Assembly: GCF_964355755.1 (NCBI RefSeq)
Contig: NC_092679.1
Span: forward strand, 7,936,001 to 8,000,000
Length of the DNA stretch: 64,000 bases
Direction of reading: 5' to 3'
Origin: Antedon mediterranea
Taxonomy: Eukaryota > Echinodermata > Crinoidea > Comatulida > Antedonidae
The notes under the pieces: generated by a model
What the model was told of the DNA's origin: nothing
Seen by the model: the letters and a program-made list of their open reading frames with translations, nothing else
Databases searched by the model: none
Part shown: piece by piece, positions 36,339-47,569 of the stretch
Position numbering within the stretch: the stretch's first letter is position 1
Layout of the letters: each line of letters begins with the position of its first letter
Position numbers and translations under genes: made by a program

Positions 36339-36672
36339 TTTAACTAAAAAATTTACTTTTCGGGCGCCGCCGACGATAAGGTCACTCCTTCACTTTCACG
36401 CATAAATACAATAATACTTCCGGTTAGGGAAGTATAATGATTTATTCCATAGAATTATAATATGTATTCAGTCCAAAACTATTCTACAAAATTAAAATAT
36501 ACACATAGTACGTCAAACTCTGGTTATAATTCTTTAAATGAATTTTCGCCGTATATTCTATAACGCTGTACTGTACTATTAAACATTTATTTCCTAAATA
36601 TATAATGGAATCGGCCAGCTGTAATAATAAATAATTTATTTGTTGTGTAGTGTATACTCCACTATGTAGGAT
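36339..36672. promoter_or_regulatory. Likely ancestral bidirectional AP2S1/POLR1C promoter
   Basis: AP2S1 starts at its left edge on the minus strand. If the element at 36682-38236 is removed, POLR1C starts at its right edge on the plus strand. The start codons would then be only about 340 bp apart. Next to AP2S1 there is a CpG-bearing stretch (CGGGCGCCGCCGACG, about 36361) and an ETS-type CCGGAAGT on the minus strand at 36417-36424, which is common in TATA-less housekeeping promoters. Promoter function is inferred from position and motifs. Confidence 0.5.
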
Positions 36673-36681
36673 AAGAAGCAT

Positions 36682-38236
36682 GGTAATCTCTTCTTCCTCG
36701 GTCACATTTGCCTCATTTTAATATATGTCATCAAAGAACTTATAACACTCTTTGATGTCATGTAATATATGTTATTATGAATAATAAACAGTTTATTACG
36801 TCATACTATACAACCGGGATTTTACCTCTTGAATATTCATAAGATAAAGTTTCATACAACCGGCCGTGTGTGATGATACTCTAAATGTGTTACCATATTT
36901 TCCCGCATATTTTACCTTGATAGATTGGTATTCTTATAAGAAATACGTATAAAATAAGAATATCAGATACTTTAATTAATTTTAATCATAATTTTGGCTT
37001 TAATCTATACTTAATTGGTACATTATTTTTTAGTAGTTATAGACAGTTAGTAGTACCAGTAGTATAGTACTAGTGACTTTGCAGGTGTACTTGTTCCTGA
37101 AGAGTTTCTGGTTATTTTAATATTCTTTATTTTTTAACGAACAACTGTAAAAAACTGTCATGTTCTGATAGGCAAACAAAGTTATAAGCAAAAATATCCT
37201 CCAGGGTGGATTTAAAATGCAGTTTTAAAACGCAGTCTGTGTTAAAAATGGGGGTTTTTCAGATTCCATTTTGGCCCCCATTGGTTCAAAGAAGGCGAAT
37301 AATTAAATTTTTAATAATTCCCACTTCTAGTGAAAATTGTAGTATGGTTTTGTCTATGTGTATGTATGTGTGAAACAATTATCTTAAAAGATACTGTAGA
37401 TTTGTATTGTATTAGTTAACCCTACAGACCGATGAACTGTAGGAACCTTGTAGTATAGTCTGTTTATGATCTCTACATAAGAAAGTAAGTACTGTATTGT
37501 ATAAAGTTGAGATAAAGTATCCATGTCTATGTTAAAGACATTTGTGTGATGATACCAAATATAAATGATTAGGAATGTGACTCAAGTTTCTGTCTTCTAC
37601 AACAATTTTAAAGACCATGATGTCATTTAAATTCCATCTAAACTACTCATCCCAAATTTATGTGATGAGGTCATAATTAAGGCACCTTAAGGGTACCTTT
37701 TCTCTTTATTTAGTTATAGTTATAGCCTACCTAGAAAACATGACACTGTGTTTGATTTCAGTAATTGTTTAATTTCCCGAAGTAGCTATTTAAAAAAAAA
37801 TGTGTTTTTTATCTGACAAATCTTTTAGACTTGTAATAAAATCGTATTGAAGAAATACAGGTGTATTAGGTATAAGCCTAATCTGACTGAAAAGTTCAAT
37901 TTTTGGTGAATAATTATCTCACTATACCCTATATAATAGTGTTACCGTTGTCAGCAGCCCAAAATCAAATTTTGATGAATATGTGTTCACTTAATTTGGT
38001 AATTGTTTTCAAGAAATCACTTAAATTGAAAATGAAAAATCCAGTTTATTCATAATAATCATTACATAGTATTGCGGCACAATATTGTAGTGCAAGTGAA
38101 ACTTATGAATACTCAAGAGGTAAAATCCCAGTATAGTATGACGTAATCAACTGTTTATTATTCATGAGAGTGTTGTTCAGCCTAGCGTGACATATATTAA
38201 AATGAGGCAAATGTGACCGAGGAAGAAGAGATTACC
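36682..38236. mobile_element. 1.56 kb long-inverted-repeat element inserted at the POLR1C start codon
   Basis: The left end GGTAATCTCTTCTTCCTCGG and its complement at the right are the tips of long inverted repeats. These cover about 36682-36855 and 38097-38236, with gaps. Both sides carry the same 9-mer AAGAAGCAT (36673-36681 and 38237-38245). Long terminal repeats plus a 9-bp duplication are the pattern of Mutator-like elements. Both arms contain a TGACGTAAT-like CRE motif. No transposase frame is seen. The right duplication includes the first two bases of the POLR1C ATG, so the insertion displaced the old 5' UTR yet regenerated the start codon. The right arm must now supply the sequence just upstream of POLR1C. 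Confidence 0.88.
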
Positions 38237-38243
38237 AAGAAGC

Positions 38244-41200
38244 ATGGCGTCGAACAGTAACAACATCATGGACAAACGAATGGAAGAAATACGAACTAAA
38301 ATAGAGCTAAAAGAACACAGCATAGTTAATGTATGTTTAGCTTTTACTACATAAATAGACAAGAATAGGCCGAAGGCATAGACCTATATATTAATAAATA
38401 AGTCGTCGAATGTTCTTAAAAATCAATAAACACTGCATTGTTGACTGCCAACTAAATTCATGGATGGGTCATGACATTTATATTATGATTACACACATAA
38501 CTTTTATGTTGTTCATTGCAAGGATTATATTGTTTGACATTATTAGTGTAACAATATTTTGGGGCCATTGGGGCCATTTTAATTTAATAATTAATGAGTT
38601 TGTCCAAAAATTGGATTATTACTAATTAGAACAAAATTGTTTACTTGAAAAACTCAGGAACTGTAATTTCAAGAAAAAAAAATAAATTGGCTGCCAGCCA
38701 AATGAGTTTTTGGTTCAACTTAACCGTTTATTGATGAAAACATTATTCTTACAGTTTTTTTTTCTATAAAAGTGAACTTTATTAAAACTATAACAAATTG
38801 CCTATTCAAAAGTCTGATTTTATTAATCTTCATTTTTCATATTTTGTGAGTACAATACATCTTTAATTAATAATAATATTTTTTTCTTTCAATTGATTTC
38901 ATTTCAGGTAAACAGCACAGATTTTCCAGGAGGTTATACTGGTATTGATGATTCTTGGAACTTGGACAAGTTTGCAAAGGTAGATTAGTTTTAGTTAAGT
39001 GTTTAAAATGAAAAATGTATAAAATTAAAGATGTCATGATAGACATGTGTCATTAATTAATTTAAAAATTGTTTCAAAAGTTGAATATTGTTTCAAAAGT
39101 TGAATAGTTTTTAGTACTAATAAACATAATTTTGTTTTTATTGATAGAAATTTCGGATAGATGTTGTTGACATAAAAGACGATAGAATAGAATTTGATAT
39201 GGTTGGTGTGGATGCATCAGTTGCAAATGCATTTAGAAGAATATTGTTAGCAGAGGTAATCATTCTGTTTTAAGTATTGTTTTTTATGATTAAAGACTTC
39301 ATATGACAATAATTAACCTTGAAATTAACAACATTCTTTATTCAGATATCAACACATGTGCTCTACAATATATCCACCATGTTGCCTCTGCATTCAGATA
39401 TCAACACATATGCTCTACAATATATCCACCATGTTGCCTCTGTATTCAGATATCAACACATGTGCTCTACAATATATCCACCATGTTGCCTCTGTATTCA
39501 GATATCAACACATATGCTCTACAATATATCCACCATGTTGCCTCTGTATTCAGATATCAACACATGTTCTCTACAATATATCCACCATGTTGCCTCTGTA
39601 TTCAGATATCAACACATATGCTCTACAATATATCCACCATGTTGCCTCTGTATTCAGATATCAACACATGTGCTCTACAATATATCCACCATGTTGCCTC
39701 TGTATTCAGATATCAACACATGTGCTCTACAATATATCCACCATGTTGCCTCTGTATTCAGATATCAACACATGTTCTCTACAATATATCCACCATGTTG
39801 CCTCTGCCCCGGATAGAGGGTGATATCACTCTTTATACATGCAACATCTTTCCTTTTTTCAAAGACAAGCAAAAGTTATGTTCTCTTAACTCTGACCAAA
39901 CAAGCGAGTTAACTTATACTCGTAACAAATAAATATAAACCAAATAACATCTCAATATGAACACAATTTGTTTTTTTCTCTCTACAGTGTCTTTTTTTAA
40001 ACCAACTTAACTATATCTAACTAAACTAAACTGATTCGAAACTAATATTTAAACATAATCTTTAAGGTAACGTGGTTTCTTTCTGATTCTTGTGCTGCGT
40101 CTTGTATTGGTTGGAGTTTCAGTTGCCTGACTTGTACTTTGTACTTGTGTTTTATCTGTCTTGGAAGGCGTTCGATTGTGCTTGTGTGTGCGTGAAGTGG
40201 TACGATTGATAATAGCAAATGGTTCAGCGCTTAATTGAAGATGTCGTCGATTTCTGATGTAGTTTGCGCCACTTTCTATTTGTACTCTGTATGATCTACA
40301 ACTGACCATTTCTGTGACTCGTGCTTTCTTCCACTCTTTGCAATGTGGCTTAGGTTTCATTCTGACGGTGTCTCCTGGTTGGAGAGATGGTTCTTTTGCG
40401 CCATGGTCAAATAATTTTTTCTGCTGTCTCTGCTTCTTTTGTTTTTTCTCAACGATGTTCTCAGGGATATTTGGAGCAAGGTGTGAACTTCTAGGGCATT
40501 TTGACCAATGCATGTGATAAACGTAGCAACACGATATTGCATTGCCTGATTTTTTAAACCTGTTAGTAACTCGTACAATGTCCACAACTGCTTAAACATT
40601 TGCCAGTTTGTTTTCATATTTCCTTTTAAAGATATATTGGGAGGGAGAGGAACCCTAACATTCTTAATACCATAACCTGCAGGAGGTAAATTGCCATCCG
40701 GCGGTGGAAGTTCCTCATTGTCAGACATGTTTATAAAACTGGTAAAACACACTGATCTTAATCTAGGCCTAGATTGAAACTGAATTTAACAATGTATACT
40801 ATAAACTTACTTAATAGTACAGTATTAGTATATTACTACACTCGATACAACACAGGGCACTGCTTCCACACTACACAGCGTAACTGATAATACGTCTTAG
40901 GCCTATACCGCGTCAATAAATCAATCACAAAACTGCTTGATTGAGACAGCTACTAGTACTGCTGATCATGGAGGTATGATACTGATAGTGCTGGACGATC
41001 ACGCTAGATATCTCCGTAGCGTAGAGCGTTGCCTCTGCCCCGGATAGAGGGCGATATCACTCTTTATACATGCAACACATTCTAACATTTACATTTTTAT
41101 TTTCTGATAGAACCAACAACATTTTGTAGCCAAGTAAATTCAGGAGATAAAAGATTTCAATTTGCTAAAGTTGTTTATCACTAATTTCTTACTTCTAGTT

Positions 41201-43231
41201 ACCAACAATGGCTATTGAGAAAGTGTTTATATTGAACAATACATCGCTGATCCAAGATGAAGTATTAGCGCATCGACTTGGCCTCATTCCAATCAAAGCA
41301 GACCCTCGACTCTTTGAATATCAACAGGAAGGTAAGAATTGTATACAAAAGTAGTCCTTGATTCTAGACAATAACAACATAATACAAGTTGTATTGTTTT
41401 TACCAATAGAATGTTTTTCTTCATCTCCTGCAGATATGCATTTGAAAATTTGTAATTTAAACAATCATGAATATCCCTGAATTTCCTGACAGACTATAGA
41501 AATAATCATTATTTATACCCTAGTAACTTGTTTAGCCAAAATATTCATTCTGAAAATAGGTGATGATGAAGGAAGCCCTGAAGATACTGTTGAATTCAAT
41601 TTAAAGATAAAGTGCACACGAAATCCAAATGCACCCAAAGATGCAACCGATCCTGAAGAACTCTACAGAAATTGCAAAGGTAACTTGTGTAACAACATCC
41701 ATGATAAATAGTTATACTGAATTTTGCAATTTTGTAATACAGAGATAGTCCTAGGGTGACATCCTATTTTCCATACAAAAATACAGTATTAATAAAAAGT
41801 CCCAAGGTTAATAATTAAAATGTATTTATAGTATGGACAAAAGATATGAAATGGATTCCAAGAGGCAATCAGGAAGACTTGGTAAGTGGTATTTATGTAT
41901 AATTATCCTGTTTATTTAATCCTTTATTTATTGTTTCTAAAATTGTGACTGTATTTTTTAAAAATAATATAGTATTTTGAATTTTATGTATGTATTAATT
42001 ATACTGTTTTTCAAAGCTGTTAGTGGTAGTTGGTATAAATAAAACAAATAACGAGATACTTTTAATTTTATAGTATGGGCAAAATGCTTTTAAACCTGTA
42101 AATGATGATATCTTAATTGCAAAGTTGAGACCGGGTCAAGAAATTGATGTCAAGTTAAACTGTGTAAAAGGCATTGGCAAAGACCATGCTAAGTTTTCAC
42201 CTGTCGGTAATTACACTCTTACCTGCATTATTTAAGGTCACATGAATAAAAAAAAAATGGGTTAATTACAGAAAAACAAGGCCATATACATGGCTGCAGT
42301 CGCTTGCTCAAGTTAGTGTTTACCGACCGACCGACCTAACATAGTAAGCTGTAGAGTTGCACGCGACTAAAAACGAAAATATCAATCTGTGCTAAATGAA
42401 TATTGTGATTTATAGCAGGCCACTTAAATTATTAGAATCGATTTATTTTTCACATTTTTTAACCGTTTAAAGCAGAAAAAAGTTATCTCAATAAGACCAT
42501 ATAGTATTTATTTTAAATGTAGTTTGTGACCTTAAATTAGATCTAAAAAGCGTAGGGAATGGGACTTTGATAATAAAGATAATTTATTCTATCCAACATT
42601 GACTGTTGAATAATTTGTTTTTATTTTGTGAAAAACCTTTAGCCACTGCATCCTACAGAATGTTACCCGATGTATCACTCAATAGTGAAGTGACAGGAAC
42701 ATTAGCTGAAAGATTGGTGGCGTGCTTCTCAAAAAATGTTATGGAGATAAGAGAAATAGATGGTTAGTGTCAACTAGTGCACAAATTGTAATGTAAACAC
42801 AAATATTTCTTGGACAATTGACAAAATATTTTTGTATTAATTTCAGGTGTGAAACATGCAGTTGTAGTAAACCCTCGTCATGAAACTTGTAGCAGAGAAG
42901 TATTTAGACATGAGGTAAGGCGTTTACCAAGCAATCTTCTGAACTTATTTTCAACTTAATTTTGTAATGACTTTTTTTTTTTAGGATTTGAAGGATTTGG
43001 TTAAATTAACAAGAATTCGTGATCATTTTATTTGTAAGTATTAATATATTTTTGTTATTTATATAACTTGTAACATTTTTCCTGAATGAAATGGATAAGT
43101 TGTTTTCTTTAGTTTCAGTTGAGTCAACAGGAGCATTACCACCAAATGTCTTGGTTTCTGAAGCTATCAAAGTGTTGATGTCAAAGTGTAAGCAGTTTCT
43201 ATCTGAGCTTGACAGTGTTACCACATCATAA
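38244..43231 (+). CDS. POLR1C: RNA polymerases I and III shared subunit RPAC1
   Basis: Eleven exons: 38244-38330, 38908-38979, 39148-39255, 41199-41331, 41560-41679, 41832-41881, 42074-42206, 42643-42762, 42847-42914, 42985-43033 and 43113-43231. All have GT-AG introns and matching phases, giving 352 residues (human 346). The family's conserved stretches are present: [67 protein letters not shown] and [14 protein letters not shown]. It is the alpha-like (AC40) subunit that pairs with POLR1D in the assembly core of Pol I and Pol III, in nucleolus and nucleus. The first ATG lies at the edge of a transposable element. The N-terminal 30 residues are not conserved, so a later in-frame Met (for example the ninth residue) could also be used. 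An AATAAA lies near 43366. Confidence 0.96.
38331..38907. other. POLR1C intron 1 with a decayed TTAA-MITE end
   Basis: The intron includes, at about 38790-38866, a stretch ending in GAGTACAATACATCTTTAATT. This resembles the right end of the 509-bp MITE at 517-1025 and a similar stretch at 49840-49912. The rest is unremarkable. Confidence 0.4.
39341..39808 (+). repeat. 52-bp tandem repeat, nine copies
   Basis: Copies begin TTCAGATATCAACACAT at 39341, 39393, 39445, 39497, 39549, 39601, 39653, 39705 and 39757. They are nearly identical and vary mainly at CACATGTGCTC / CACATATGCTC / CACATGTTCTC. The unit has no stop codon in any forward frame and its length is not a multiple of three. So all three forward frames stay open, which makes long but spurious reading frames. 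It lies in POLR1C intron 3. Its last copy runs directly into a truncated LTR, sharing GTTGCCTCTG with it. Confidence 0.95.
40049..40490 (-). pseudogene. Gypsy integrase C-terminal fragment
   Basis: The frame holds the C-terminal integrase module of Ty3/Gypsy elements: [11 protein letters not shown], a Trp-Lys-Lys-Ala spacing, [10 protein letters not shown] and [11 protein letters not shown] Thr/Ser/Arg-rich tail follows. The catalytic core and zinc-binding region are absent. It is joined, in a different frame, to the gag-like piece upstream at about 40485-40495. That is the expected product of an internal deletion. Confidence 0.75.
40490..40728 (-). pseudogene. Gypsy gag N-terminal fragment
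   Basis: It starts at an ATG giving [20 protein letters not shown] and continues into a capsid-like segment: [20 protein letters not shown], with the W..F.Q.W..YE spacing common in Gypsy gag proteins. It breaks off after [11 protein letters not shown], where the sequence jumps to the integrase end. No zinc knuckle remains. The protein cannot function as encoded. Confidence 0.65.
42278..42368. mobile_element. 91-bp short element (AAGGCCA...CACGCGACT family)
   Basis: It starts AAGGCCATATACATGGCTGC and ends TAGAGTTGCACGCGACT. AAAAAC flanks it at 42272-42277 and 42369-42374. The interior contains ACCGACCGACCGACC. The same two ends bound the 6.5 kb insertion at 44732-51238, so this is a very short relative. 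Subterminal AGTCGC / GCGACT form an inverted repeat. It lies in a POLR1C intron. Confidence 0.65.
42410..42573. mobile_element. Truncated second copy of the AGACCCATTCCC MITE
   Basis: It aligns to the right two-thirds of the 218-bp MITE at 35160-35377 and ends GTAGGGAATGGGACTTTGA. The left terminal repeat is missing. Confidence 0.75.
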
Positions 43232-43719
43232 TATGTACAACAAATACTTCAAGTCTGTTCCTTGTTTCAAACTCTCTGAATTTTTTCATTTGCCTATTCT
43301 AAGATTGCTTATAATGAATACATCAACTACAATTCAAGACAGTTCATCTGATCACCGTGTTTAACAATAAAGCAAAGACCATAAATCTATTTTTAGTATT
43401 TCTTTTGCAAGCAACAACTTGATTGTTTACTATGCTATTTATGTTATTAAAAGATGAAAGAAAATACCATATTTTAAAGTTATAATCTGTTATTACTACC
43501 GTTATAATTTATACCATGGATATAAATAATGGCCAACGAGATGATAGCTAGGGGAAGGAAACCCCTAAATTAAACCTACTGAGCTAGCACTTCAGGAAAT
43601 ATATATTCCCTCGAACAAAATATCATTCCCTCAGGGATGTCAAATCTTATATTTAACCTCTAAGCAGTCAATATCTGTATAATAAAGTACGTACACAAAG
43701 ACTTTGGTGGTTACAGTAT
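43232..43719. other. POLR1C 3' UTR and spacer
   Basis: The 3' UTR carries ACAATAAAGCAAAG near 43366 as the likely polyadenylation signal. After that there is unique AT-rich DNA up to the LINE insertion. No gene is seen. Confidence 0.5.
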
Positions 43720-44879
43720 ACACTATTCAGAAAGAGCCAAATATGTTAAATGTAAATTGGCATGAAATAACTTCATATACAAATGTGAATGACGCTCTGC
43801 AGTTTTTTGAAGACAAGTTTTTACAAATTGTTAATAAACATGTACCTGGTTCGAAATAAAGATAACCCATGGCTCACAAAAAATGTAATACAGTATTACA
43901 AATGCGAAAACATGACTCAATGAAAAAAGAGCGAATAAAGAAAATTGTCCTCAATTATGGAACGAATACCGTGAATTAAAAAACAAAGTAAATTACGATA
44001 TTAGGAAATCAAAAAAGGATTATTTCTCTAAACAATTAAATACAAAAGATATATTGTACCATCTAAGAATAAAAAAAGTGTTATAAGTAGTATAAATACA
44101 ATAAATGGCCTTGAAACAGATTCTTACAAGATGGCTAATACTTTAAATGAGTTTTTTGCAAACATAGGACCTAACCTAGCTAAACAAATTCCTCAATTTA
44201 AAAGTAACCATGTAAATTATGAATACCCAAATAAGGTGAAGACAAAATAAATGTCACGTTTGTTGACGAAGAATATGTATACAAACAAATTTTACCATTA
44301 TCTGACAAAAAGGCTACAGGAACTGATGAAATTCCTGCTAAACTAATAAAATTAGCAATCAACTCAATTGTACAACCCATTACATTTTTAATTAATTTAT
44401 CTCTAAGAACCAGCGACTTCCCAAGTAAATGGAAAAATGCACGAATATGCCCAATTTTTTAAAATGGCGACCGAAGTGAACCATCTAACTACAGGCCAAT
44501 TTCTGTACTACCAATTTTATCGAAAATTATTGACCAACTCTATTCACATTCGCCAAACCCTAAATTATACAATCAACAATCTGGATTTAGGCCAAATTAC
44601 TCGACATCATCGGCATTAATAAATATAACTGAAGATTGGATTGACAGTATTGAAAATAGTAAAAATAGGACTAATAATGCTTGATCTCAAAAAAGCTTTC
44701 GACACTGTTAATCACCAGATACTAATAAAACAAGGCCAACAGCCATTAAGTCGCGTGCTACAATGCATAGTGATACCGGACCGACAGACAGAGAGACCGA
44801 CCGACCGACATAGTGAACTATACTGACCGAAATTACTGAAGATGTTGAAATGTTTAAAAACATTTATTTTTTTTAAATT

Positions 44880-45354
44880 TACACGTGCGTAGCCTGTCAC
44901 TTTCGACGTGCTCGTATAACGTAATTTCGAGTTGAAAAGTAAGTCAAGAAAACAGAAATCGGGCAAAAAGAGTGCGCAATAACATTTAACGCGCAGTGCG
45001 CGCGCAAAAATATGCGCACTCATGGCAATTTTGTAAACGCTTAAAATTGCCTGAAACGTACTCTAATTATTTCATCGAAAATAAATTTTGAAAATGTTAA
45101 GCGCGCGTACGCATGCGTTACATGCGCTACGCACGTAATTGTATTGCCATATGATGATTTATGCCCTGAAATTTATGAGTACCAAATTTTATTTAATTGT
45201 GATTCATGGTTGTGAAGATATGATTACAAACGTGATTTCGTTAAATCGTGCGTAGACCGCGTAATTTTTTATTGCGCACCGTGAAAACATAACCACATTG
45301 ATTCCTGGCCATAAGGAATATACTGTGAAAAATTGACCTAGCTAGATTAAACTG
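44880..45354 (-). repeat. Dispersed repeat, copy 2 of 2 (interrupted)
   Basis: Reverse-complement match to 11755-12275, with shared GCGTACGCATGCGTTA-like and ATTCCTGGCCATAAGGAAT stretches. The last part of the repeat (GATATCAAGATAA) is found at 51087-51099, on the far side of the 5.7 kb element. This shows where that element went in. Confidence 0.85.
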
Positions 45355-45379
45355 CCCAGTGGGCACAGAACATAATTTC

Positions 45380-47560
45380 AACGTTGAATCAACGTTGAAA
45401 TATAGTTGATTTGTTGAAATCATGTTGTCAGCGTATTTCAAACGTTGAATCAACGTTGAAATAACATTTTTTCCCTAACTATATTTTTTACGATTATTAA
45501 TAAACATTGAATCAACGTTGAAATAACATTTTCTTTTCAATAGAATGTTTATGTTCATTTATCAATGTTAATCAAATGTTGAAATAACATTGTCTTTTTA
45601 ACTAGTAATTTACGTTAATTTATAAATGTTGATTTAACGTTGAAATAACATCGTCTTTCTAACAAATGTTTTTTGTTAATTTTTCAATGTTGATCCAACG
45701 TTGAAATAACATTGTTTTTCTAACAAATGTTTTACGTTAATTTATAAATGTTGATTCAACGTTGAAATAACATTGTGTTTTTAACTAGAAATTTACGTTA
45801 ATTTATCAATGTTGATCCAACGTTAAAATAACATTGTCCTTCTAACTAGTAATTTACGTTAATTTATCAATGTTGATTTAACGTTGAAATAACATTGTCT
45901 TTCTAACTAGAAATTTACGTTAATTTATCAATGTTGATCCAACGTTGAAATAACATTGTATTTTTAACTAGAAACTTACGTTAATTTATCAATGTTGATC
46001 CAACGTTGAAATAACCTTGTATTTTTAACTAGAAATTTACGTTAATTTATCAATGTTGATCCAACGTTGAAATAACATTGTATTTTTAACTAGAAATTTA
46101 CATTTTATTATCAATGTTGATCCAACGTTGAAATAACATTGTCTTTCGAACTAGAAATTTACGTTAATTTATCAATGTTGATCCAACGTTGAAATAACAT
46201 TGTCTTTCTAACTAGTAATTTAAGTTAATTTATCAATGTTGATCCAACGTTGAAATAACATTGTCTTTCTAACTAGTAATTTACGTTAATTTATCAATGT
46301 TGATCCAACGTTAAAATCACATTGTATTTTTAACTAGAAATTTACGTTAATTTATTAATGTTGATCCAACGTTGAAATAACATTGTATTTTTAACTAGTA
46401 ATTTACGTTAATTTATCAATGTTGATCCAACGTTGAAATAACATTGTATTTTTAACTAGTAATTTACGTTAATTTATCAATGTTGATCCAACGTTGAAAT
46501 AACATTGTATTTTTAACTAGAAATTTACGTTAATTTATTAATGTTGATCCAACGTTGAAATAACATTGTCTTTCTAACTAGTAATTTACGTTAATTTATC
46601 AATGTTGATCCAACGTTAAAATCACATTGTATTTTTAACTAGAAATTTACGTTAATTTATCAATGTTGATCCAACGTTGAAATAACATTGTATTTTTAAC
46701 TAGTAATTTACGTTAATTTATCAATGTTGATCCAACGTTAAAATCACATTGTATTTTTAACTAGAAATTTACGTTAATTTATCAATGTTGATCCAACGTT
46801 GAAATAACATTGTATTTTTAACTAGTAATTTACGTTAATTTATCAATGTTGATCCAACGTTGAAATAACATTGTATTTTTAACTAGTAATTTATGTTAAT
46901 TTATCAATGTTGATCCAACGTTGAAATAACATTGTATTTTTAACTAGAAATTTACGTTAATTTATTAATGTTGATCCAACGTTGAAATAACATTGTATTT
47001 TTAACTAGAAATTTACGTTAATTTATTAATGTTGATCCAACGTTAAAATAACATTGTCTTTCTAACTAGTAATTTACGTTAATTTATCAATGTTGATCAA
47101 CGTTGAAATAACATTGTATTTTTAACTAGTAATTTACGTTAATTTATCAATGTTTATACAACGTTGAAATAACATTGTCTTTATATCTAAAAATTTACGT
47201 TAATTTATCAATGTTGATCCAACGTTGAAATAACATTGTATTTTTAACAAGAAATTTACGTTAATTTATCAATGTTGATCCAACGTTGCAATAACATTGT
47301 ATTTTTAACTAGAAATTTACGTTAATTTATCAATGTTGATCCAACGTTGAAATATAACATTGTATTTCTAACTAGTAATTTACGTTAATTTATCAATGTT
47401 GGTCCAACGTTGAAATAACATTGTATTTTTAACAAGAAATTTACGTTAATTTATCAATGTTGCTCCAACGTTGAAATAACATTGTCTTTCTAACTAGTAA
47501 TTTACGTTAATTTATCAATATTGATCCAACGTTGAAATAACATTGTATTTCTAACTAGTA
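45380..47560 (+). repeat. 61-bp tandem repeat, about 35 copies
   Basis: The unit contains TTTTTAACTAGAAATTTACG and then TTATCAATGTTGATCCAACG before TTGAAATAACATTG. The 61-bp spacing was checked at 45692, 45753 and 45814. Copies near the left edge are more diverged (AATCAACGTTGAAAT) and those in the middle almost identical, as expected for unequal exchange. It is non-coding. Confidence 0.95.
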
Positions 47561-47569
47561 ATTTTTTTC

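Larger units (their letters stand above)
39809..41077 (-). mobile_element. Internally deleted Gypsy-type LTR retrotransposon
   Basis: Read on the minus strand, an upstream LTR starts TGTTGCATGTATAAAG at 41077 and includes a TATA-like box. Next come a gag-like start, a sharp jump into the integrase C-terminus, a polypurine tract (39847-39860) and a second LTR start (TGTTGCATG at 39846). This second LTR is cut short after about 40 bases by the 52-bp array. Protease, reverse transcriptase, RNase H and most of the integrase are missing, so it is a non-autonomous remnant. It lies antisense in POLR1C intron 3. Confidence 0.8.

Noticed and set aside
36484-36705. 73-codon minus-strand frame between AP2S1 and POLR1C
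   Set aside because: It crosses the transposon border at 36681 and its first residues are encoded by the inverted-repeat arm. It is an insertion by-product.
39341-39808. CRISPR-like array
   Set aside because: The units abut without unique spacers and the genome is a eukaryotic nuclear one. It is an ordinary tandem repeat.
39303-39932. Long overlapping forward reading frames (up to ~209 codons) with a repeated YQH/IHHVAS-type pattern
   Set aside because: They are produced by a 52-bp tandem repeat with no stop in any frame, inside a POLR1C intron. All three frames are equally open and no start or splice context supports a gene.
44712-45023. 103-codon minus-strand frame across the nested insertion
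   Set aside because: It spans the GACC microsatellite and the edge of the dispersed repeat, with no homology.
45380-47560. CRISPR or centromeric satellite
   Set aside because: There are no spacers, and the array lies inside a defined inverted-repeat element of limited size.
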